This document shows positions 7,043-12,034 of a stretch of 14,505 nucleotides of DNA, one piece after another. The DNA is taken from NCBI GenBank assembly GCA_964353875.1, contig CAYGXU010000081.1, forward strand, positions 1 to 14,505, written 5' to 3'. Every line of letters starts with the position of its first letter. Within the stretch, counting starts at the first letter, position 1. Position numbers and translations under genes: made by a program. The stretch is from MGNI01 sp964353875. Lineage in GTDB: Bacteria; Chloroflexota; Anaerolineae; Anaerolineales; E44-bin32. The notes below the pieces were generated by a model. It was given only the letters and a program-made list of their open reading frames with translations. It did no database searches and was not told the origin of the DNA.

Positions 7043-8833
7043 TTACGACGCTGCCACTTTTTCCTCTACATAACACAGAAGAACATCGCCCGGTTGGTAA
7101 TCCTCGAAGTTTTTCATCCCTACGCCACATTCAAATCCTTCTCGAATCTCGCGAACGTCTTCTTTCTCATGTTTAAGAGAGGAAATCGGCCCATCATAGA
7201 GAATCTCTATTCCACGTAAAACACGGACGTTCGCGTTCCGTTTCAATTCTCCCTTTACCACTCTGCAACCGGCAATATGGCCTAGCTTGGGGATGTGGAA
7301 CACGGCTAATACCTCAGCTCGACCGACTTCAACCTCTCTCACCTCTGGTTCAAGCATGCCCTTGAGAGCTTTTTCTATATCCTCGGTCAAACGGTAGATG
7401 ATATCATAGATTCGGATATCAATCCCCTCGCTGATAGCAACATTCCTCGCGGATTGATCGGCATTGACATTAAAACCAATGACGATCGCATCTGAGGCAA
7501 CAGCCAGCATCACATCATTTTCACCAATATTTCCGGTGGCGGTATGCAACACATTAACTTTAATATCTCCAGCACTGAGTTCATTCAAGGAAGAAATGAT
7601 CGGCTCGAGGGAACCCTGAACATCCGCCTTGACCACCAGACGCAATTCCTGCGTCTCACCCTTCTTGAAAGCTTCAAATATCTGATCCAGGGAAGTGGCG
7701 CGTGGCTTAGTCTCTGCTGCTTGATCCCCCATCCTCCGTTTCTCTGCCAATGATCGCGCTTCGCGTTCACTCTCCATCACTGTGAAGAGCTCCCCCGCCA
7801 TGGGGACATCAGAAAGACCCAGGACGGAAACGGGTGTGGAGGGTTTTGCCTCTTGAATCGGATTGCCTCGAAAATCAAACATCGCTCGCACACGTCCGCA
7901 AGATGACCCTGCCAGGACAATATCACCCACTCCCAATGTCCCATTCTGCACCAAGAGAGTGGAGATAACACCTTTCGTCTTGTCCAATTCCCCTTCAATC
8001 ACCGTGCCGATCACCTTTCCCTCAGGATTGGCTTTAATTTCAATACTGTCAGTTACCAACAGGATCGCTTCCAGCAGATCTTCCATTCCGGTTTTCTGCT
8101 TGGCGGAAACTGGCACAATCATCGTGTCTCCATCCCACTCATCTGAGACCAAACCTGCATCCGCTAATTGCTGCTTGACGCGGTCAGGGTTGGCATTGGG
8201 ACGATCAACCTTATTCAACGCAACCACGATGGGGACGCGCGCCGCACGTGCATGAGCCAATGCCTCTCGTGTTTGAGGCATGACTCCATCATCGGCGGCA
8301 ACAACCAACACGGCAATATCCGCCCCTTGAGCCCCTCTTGCACGCATCGCAGTAAAAGCCGCATGACCTGGGGTGTCAAGAAATGTAATGATGCGATCGT
8401 TGTGAGTCACCTGGTAGGCGGAAATATGCTGTGTGATGCCGCCAACCTCCCCCTCGGCAACATTGGACTCTCGGATGGCATCCAACAGTGTTGTCTTGCC
8501 ATGATCGACATGTCCAAGAATAGTGACCACGGGGGGTCGAGGCAATAATCTGGACTTATCCTCATCGTTAATCATTTGACGCCAGCGTGGTGCCTGGACT
8601 TGCTCCTCAGTCGTTTCCAATTCCGGTAATTTTTCAGGGACAGCTTCGAACCCAAACTCGCCCACAACAATAGCAGCTGTATCAAAATCGATCTGCTGAT
8701 TAATACTGGCCATTACGCCATTCGCCATCAATTGCTTGATTACATCAATGGGGCTTGCCTTGATACGCTCAGCCAAACCGCGCACTGTTAGGCTATTGGG
8801 GATTTCAATCGTTATTTGGCCGTTCTCGCTCAT
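7043..8833 (-). CDS. infB: Translation initiation factor IF-2 (short form)
   Basis: This 596-residue GTPase places initiator fMet-tRNA in the ribosomal P site and drives subunit joining. Start ATG 8833 is supported by GGAGG 6 nt upstream; a longer TTG start at 8851 would include that ribosome site. Residues 11-65 form a single IF2_N-type domain (TVRGLAERIKASPIDVIKQL), joined by a short linker to the G domain. GTPase motifs are GHVDHGKT (107-114), GGIT (131-134), DTPGH (153-157), NKVD (207-210) and SAK (243-245). Domains II, III and IV follow; GCRVVKGELKRNANVRVLRG lies in the C-terminal fMet-tRNA-binding part. The protein lacks the long charged N-terminal extension of E. coli-type IF-2. It follows ylxR after a 115-nt gap that contains a strong stem-loop. 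Confidence 0.97.
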   Translation of the reverse strand: MSENGQITIEIPNSLTVRGLAERIKASPIDVIKQLMANGVMASINQQIDFDTAAIVVGEFGFEAVPEKLPELETTEEQVQAPRWRQMINDEDKSRLLPRPPVVTILGHVDHGKTTLLDAIRESNVAEGEVGGITQHISAYQVTHNDRIITFLDTPGHAAFTAMRARGAQGADIAVLVVAADDGVMPQTREALAHARAARVPIVVALNKVDRPNANPDRVKQQLADAGLVSDEWDGDTMIVPVSAKQKTGMEDLLEAILLVTDSIEIKANPEGKVIGTVIEGELDKTKGVISTLLVQNGTLGVGDIVLAGSSCGRVRAMFDFRGNPIQEAKPSTPVSVLGLSDVPMAGELFTVMESEREARSLAEKRRMGDQAAETKPRATSLDQIFEAFKKGETQELRLVVKADVQGSLEPIISSLNELSAGDIKVNVLHTATGNIGENDVMLAVASDAIVIGFNVNADQSARNVAISEGIDIRIYDIIYRLTEDIEKALKGMLEPEVREVEVGRAEVLAVFHIPKLGHIAGCRVVKGELKRNANVRVLRGIEILYDGPISSLKHEKEDVREIREGFECGVGMKNFEDYQPGDVLLCYVEEKVAAS

Positions 8834-8858
8834 TACGCACCTCCGGTTCAAACACCCC

Positions 8859-8931
8859 GGCCGCGCCGAGCGAGTGGCGGTCTCGGGCTAGGAGATAAGC
8901 CTTATAGACATCACTCGCACTTCGGCAGGCC
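8859..8931 (-). promoter_or_regulatory. Long imperfect stem-loop upstream of infB (candidate cis-regulatory RNA)
   Basis: Read on the operon strand, five helices nest with small internal loops. From outside in they are GGCC/GGCC (8928-8931 with 8859-8862), GCCGA/TCGGC (8922-8926 with 8865-8869), GCGAGTG/CACTCGC (8912-8918 with 8870-8876), GTCT/AGAC (8906-8909 with 8880-8883) and GGCT/AGCC (8898-8901 with 8886-8889). An 8-nt loop closes the structure, giving 24 Watson-Crick pairs in 73 nt. It occupies most of the 115-nt ylxR-infB gap and ends 14 nt before the infB GGAGG. I see no U-run after it, so it looks more like an mRNA structure (processing site, translation control or protein binding site) than a terminator. 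I do not recognise a known RNA family. Confidence 0.6.
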
Positions 8932-8948
8932 AAGCCGACTGGCTCGCC

Positions 8949-9245
8949 TCAGTCAAGCTGCTCATCGGTCAATTCGTTCATCCATGCTGACAGTTCTTCG
9001 CGAGTTTCCGCTGTCAGCTCAGCTCTTAATGCTTTGCTCAAAGAGCCCTGCAATGCTTTCTGCCAACAAGAGCGTAGATTATGAAGGTAGGCCCCTCGCC
9101 CTGGAGCTTTCCCGGTTGGGTCCACCCTCACAACATCCGAATAATGCACGATACGGGTCATCGATCGCTTGGGCAAAACTTGTCGGCAACCAACACATGT
9201 TCGTTGAGGAATATGTCGACGTCGTTTCACTTTCCGCGCTGACAT
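8949..9245 (-). CDS. ylxR: YlxR / RnpM family RNA-binding protein
   Basis: This 98-residue protein carries the family signature HIPQRTCVGCRQVLPKRSM (residues 11-29), followed by MTRIVHY, a short segment VVRVDPTGKAPGRGAYLH (38-55), then a Cys (SCWQKAL) and helical LSKALRAEL. In the nusA-infB operon of many bacteria this gene is called ylxR; the protein has been described as an RNA-binding regulator of RNase P (RnpM) and as a nucleoid-associated regulator. The C-terminal extension (LTAETREELSAWMNELTDEQLD) is acidic. The ATG at 9245 has GGAG about 9 nt upstream. It sits 42 nt after nusA, and the rplGA/ylxQ gene that often follows it in Firmicutes is missing. Confidence 0.93.
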   Translation of the reverse strand: MSARKVKRRRHIPQRTCVGCRQVLPKRSMTRIVHYSDVVRVDPTGKAPGRGAYLHNLRSCWQKALQGSLSKALRAELTAETREELSAWMNELTDEQLD

Positions 9246-9265
9246 GATGATTACTCCAATGCCTC

Positions 9266-9286
9266 AAACCCAAGCGTTCTGGGTTT
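9266..9286 (-). promoter_or_regulatory. Intercistronic hairpin between nusA and ylxR
   Basis: AAACCCA (9266-9272) and TGGGTTT (9280-9286) form a perfect 7-bp stem with a 7-nt loop. It begins 1 nt after the nusA stop codon and ends before the ylxR ribosome site. The 3' arm ends in UUUG without a U-run, so transcription termination is unlikely. A processing or stabilising role is possible. Confidence 0.45.
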
Positions 9287-9287
9287 A

Positions 9288-11318
9288 TTAATAATCCTCC
9301 CAATCCTCAGAACTACCCCTCTTTCGACGGCGTTTTACATAGGTCTTGTCCGATTCTGGATCGTACTCGACGACACGTGCGCCCTTCTTCTTTTTCTTGC
9401 TCTTTTTCTCTTGTTTTATCCCGGTCTCTTCCTCTTGCTCGACTTCCACTTCCCCCTCTTTTGCAAACACGCCCAGACTCTTAGCATAGCGAGCAAACAC
9501 GCGATCCAAATCGCTTTCATCCACCAAAACGACCGGCTCAGGGATTTCCACCGCAGTAGGCGCCTCTTCTCCCACCTCTTCACTCACCTCGGACTTGGGC
9601 GCTTCTACCACTTCTTCGACTACGGCTTCAGGTTCCAGTTCCCGACCAACCCCCATCTCAGCTTCTGGGGCTACCACCTCGGTTCCGGGTTTTGTTATCA
9701 TTTCGACAATAGGTTCAACTTCAAATTCTGCAGCTTCCAATACTGCTTCCTCAAGCAGCTCCTCAGCAAGCGCTCCCTCGACTTGCTCGACCTCAATCTC
9801 AGGCGCCTCTTCCACCTTCACTTCAGGGAATGGATACTCAGATAAGGCTTTACGCAACTCCTCTATCGCCTTCGGTCCAAATCCTTGCAGACCAAGGATC
9901 TTATCCTCATCCAACAGCAGCTGCTCCATGACAATCCCAGCATTCCTGTAATTCGCCTCGAGTAATAATCGCAGGACACGCGGAGACAACCCAAGCTCTT
10001 CTAAAGTAGTCTGATAGGCCGACGGTTTTATGGAGGCTTGTATCTCAGCTAGCTTCTCCTGCATCACTTGGCGAGCCTCATCTCGCTCCTCGATAATTGC
10101 CCGTTGAACGCGATCCACAAATCCGGTCATCACTTGATAATCTTCTGGCGGGATGGGACGGTTCTCAGCCTTCTTCGTCAGGGTGATCTCGACTTGCTCG
10201 ATAACCTTTGCTTCCGATTTCGCCAATTTGGCGAACATTGCTTCAGCCTGGAGCAAATGGAGTGATTCGGCGGTTGCTTCAGGAAGGCTCTTGATATCGA
10301 TCCGCCAATTGGTGAGCTTGGCTGCCAAACGTGCATTAACACCAGACCGACCGATGGCCAAGCTAAGTTGATCCTCAGGGACGACTACAGCAGCCGTCTT
10401 GCCTCTCCCTGGATCATCATCGAGATAGACTCCTGAGACTCGGGCAGGGCTGAGCGCCTTCGCAATGAAGATGGCAGGGTCCGGATTCCATTCGATAACA
10501 TCAATTTTTTCGTCATTTAAATCCCTAACGATCGATTGGATTCGAACCCCGCGCAATCCCACACAAGCGCCAACCGGATCAACACCCTCGCGTAAAGCTG
10601 CAACCGCAACTTTCGCCCTTTTCCCTGCCTCGCGGGCAATGGCTTTGATCTCCACCAATCCCTGGTTTATCTCCGGCACCTCCATTTCAAGTAGGCGACG
10701 GAGCATATAGGGGTGGGCGCGTGAGACGATAATGACTGGACCGCGGGAAGATTTTCGTACTTCCAGTACATAAACGCGTACGCGATCACGCACTCGGAAA
10801 TGTTCCCCAGGGATCTGCTGAATACGCGGCAAGATGGCTTCCGCACGGCCTAAACCAATGCTGACGGCTTGAGGAGTGATGGAATGTATAGTGCCATGCA
10901 CCATGTCACCCTCGCGTTCGATATACTCCTCATATTGAGCGTCTCGCTCTGCTTCCCTTAGACGTTGCAGGATCACCTGTTTTGCGGTTTGTGCTGCAAC
11001 CCTTCCAAAATCGGCCGGGGTTGAATCGACCAGGATCACGCTTCCGATCTCCACATCTGGGTCAACCTTGCATGCCTCTCGATGTTCAACCTCCGTGAGA
11101 GGGTTTTCAACACTCTCGACGACTTCTTTCTCGGCGAAGACGCGCGGTTCACCTGTTTCAGGATCGATGTGCGCCTCAATATTCTGAGCACTGGAAGCGT
11201 TCACCGAACGGCGGTATGCAGAGACCATCGCCGCCTCCAAAGCCTCCATGACGGTCTCCCTTGAAAGCCCTGAGCGCTCGATAATCTCGTTGAAGGCGAG
11301 GGAAAATTCGCTCTTCAT
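9288..11318 (-). CDS. nusA: Transcription termination/antitermination factor NusA with long charged C-terminal tail
   Basis: This 676-residue protein binds RNA polymerase and controls pausing, termination and antitermination. Start ATG 11318 gives the family N-terminus MKSEFSLAFNEIIERSGLSR; the open frame extends upstream through the mRNA leader, which I exclude. The N-terminal RNA polymerase-binding domain spans about 1-130 and S1 about 135-200, ending SRAHPYMLRRLLEMEVPEI. KH1 lies around 248-277 (VGACVGLRGVRIQSIVRDL) and KH2 around 320-342 (LAIGRSGVNARLAAKLTNW). Residues 438-492 add a helix-hairpin-helix module (ILGLQGFGPKAIEELRKAL). After this comes a Glu-rich stretch (about 497-640) and a basic end (EKKSKKKKKGARVVEYDPE, then KRRRKRG). 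The tail makes it much longer than a B. subtilis-type NusA. First large gene of the operon. Confidence 0.96.
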   Translation of the reverse strand: MKSEFSLAFNEIIERSGLSRETVMEALEAAMVSAYRRSVNASSAQNIEAHIDPETGEPRVFAEKEVVESVENPLTEVEHREACKVDPDVEIGSVILVDSTPADFGRVAAQTAKQVILQRLREAERDAQYEEYIEREGDMVHGTIHSITPQAVSIGLGRAEAILPRIQQIPGEHFRVRDRVRVYVLEVRKSSRGPVIIVSRAHPYMLRRLLEMEVPEINQGLVEIKAIAREAGKRAKVAVAALREGVDPVGACVGLRGVRIQSIVRDLNDEKIDVIEWNPDPAIFIAKALSPARVSGVYLDDDPGRGKTAAVVVPEDQLSLAIGRSGVNARLAAKLTNWRIDIKSLPEATAESLHLLQAEAMFAKLAKSEAKVIEQVEITLTKKAENRPIPPEDYQVMTGFVDRVQRAIIEERDEARQVMQEKLAEIQASIKPSAYQTTLEELGLSPRVLRLLLEANYRNAGIVMEQLLLDEDKILGLQGFGPKAIEELRKALSEYPFPEVKVEEAPEIEVEQVEGALAEELLEEAVLEAAEFEVEPIVEMITKPGTEVVAPEAEMGVGRELEPEAVVEEVVEAPKSEVSEEVGEEAPTAVEIPEPVVLVDESDLDRVFARYAKSLGVFAKEGEVEVEQEEETGIKQEKKSKKKKKGARVVEYDPESDKTYVKRRRKRGSSEDWEDY

Positions 11319-11341
11319 TTCTTCGTAATCCTCTCCCTCAT
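11315..11341 (-). CDS. Possible eight-codon leader peptide overlapping the nusA start
   Basis: An ATG at 11341 is preceded by AAGGAA with 7-nt spacing. It opens a short frame encoding MRERITKK that stops at a TGA overlapping the nusA ATG (ATGA, 11315-11318). This is a typical layout for translational coupling. The same bases also supply the purine-rich ribosome site for nusA (GAGAGGA), so the ORF may be a by-product of that site. No conservation evidence is available. Confidence 0.3.
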   Translation of the reverse strand: MRERITKK

Positions 11342-11367
11342 TCTGATGTTCCTTATGTATATACACA

Positions 11368-11395
11368 GAAAAGTGGGGTGGAAATCCCACTTTTC
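11368..11395 (-). promoter_or_regulatory. Hairpin in the nusA mRNA leader
   Basis: GAAAAGTGGG (11368-11377) and CCCACTTTTC (11386-11395) form a perfect 10-bp stem with an 8-nt loop. It lies about 28 nt downstream of the predicted transcription start and 49 nt before the nusA ATG. On the operon strand the 3' arm ends in UUUUCUGUGU, which is weakly terminator-like. It could act as an attenuator or pause hairpin; autoregulation by NusA is a speculation. Confidence 0.55.
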
Positions 11396-11429
11396 CAGAA
11401 CGATACACATTCGGAACCGTGTTATCTGG

Positions 11430-11458
11430 ATTCTAGCACATCGCCCATCAAGGTGCAA
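11430..11458 (-). promoter_or_regulatory. Sigma70-type promoter of the nusA operon
   Basis: On the minus strand, TTGCAC (11458-11453) and TAGAAT (11435-11430) are separated by exactly 17 nt, with a TG just before the -10 box (extended -10, TGC then TAGAAT). Transcription would start near 11423, giving a leader of about 105 nt before nusA that contains the hairpin at 11368-11395 and the short ORF at 11315-11341. This is the best promoter-like sequence in the nusA-gyrA interval on this strand. Confidence 0.7.
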
Positions 11459-11972
11459 GATTCAATTCCTGAAGTTCCGGTTGGGATTCGGATTTGACGT
11501 TTTTACAAGGATGAATCCCATCTACTCTCTCTGATCGAAAGGGGAACTGTGCCTGGGAATCGCTACGATATGCCTGATGAAGGATTTGTTCCAGGGGGAT
11601 CTCCTGCGCAGCACCCCATAGAATACCATCATGATCAATGAGTGCTGGATATGAACATAAGAAGGTATATTTGTCCCAAGTCAGAATTGACGTCAACAGA
11701 GCAATCCGCTTAAATTCATTGCATGCCTTCCACCTCAAAGTCTAGATCCATCCGACATAAAATAAGCGCCATTCCCATGTCTCCCCATCATCCTTTCCAA
11801 ACGAAAATTGAGGCGATCATAGACCATCGTTCAAGGCTCGACGATCCTCATAAGAAAAGGAGTCTGAAATCAACTACCAGTGAATCGAAGGTGCTTTGAG
11901 GTTAAACTATACCCTCTCCAAAAAGTACCATCCCGGATATGTTGAATGGAATCAAGTTGGGAAGGGTTAGAA
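11459..11972. other. Gene-free divergent region between nusA and gyrA
   Basis: This stretch of about 510 bp separates the two divergent promoters. rimP, the usual neighbour upstream of nusA, is not here: no frame gives RimP-like sequence. A 96-codon TTG-start ORF (11448-11738, minus) overlaps the nusA promoter and has no family resemblance, so I reject it. Visible motifs are a perfect palindrome TTGACGTCAA (11687-11696) and a 10-nt direct repeat AGAATTGACG (11683-11692 and 11969-11978), the second copy overlapping the gyrA -35 box. No tRNA or other RNA gene is recognised. Confidence 0.55.
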
Positions 11973-12001
11973 TTGACGCCTTGACCGAGACCCCTTATCA
12001 T
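11973..12001 (+). promoter_or_regulatory. Sigma70-type promoter of gyrA
   Basis: TTGACG (11973-11978) and TATCAT (11996-12001) are separated by exactly 17 nt, five of six matches at each box. Transcription would begin near 12008, leaving a leader of about 27 nt with the ribosome site GAGGTGA (12024-12030) 4 nt before the gyrA ATG. Confidence 0.72.
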
Positions 12002-12034
12002 ACTCCCACAGGTAAAGACCCTTGAGGTGATTCA

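Noticed and set aside
11448..11738. 96-codon minus-strand ORF upstream of nusA, considered as a rimP replacement
   Set aside because: It begins with TTG, overlaps the nusA promoter, and shows no RimP-like motifs or other recognisable family.
11840..11870. Segment with a GTTCAAGGCTCGAC-like string checked as a tRNA T-arm
   Set aside because: No acceptor stem, anticodon arm or proper T-arm pairing can be built around it; no tRNA is called in the window.
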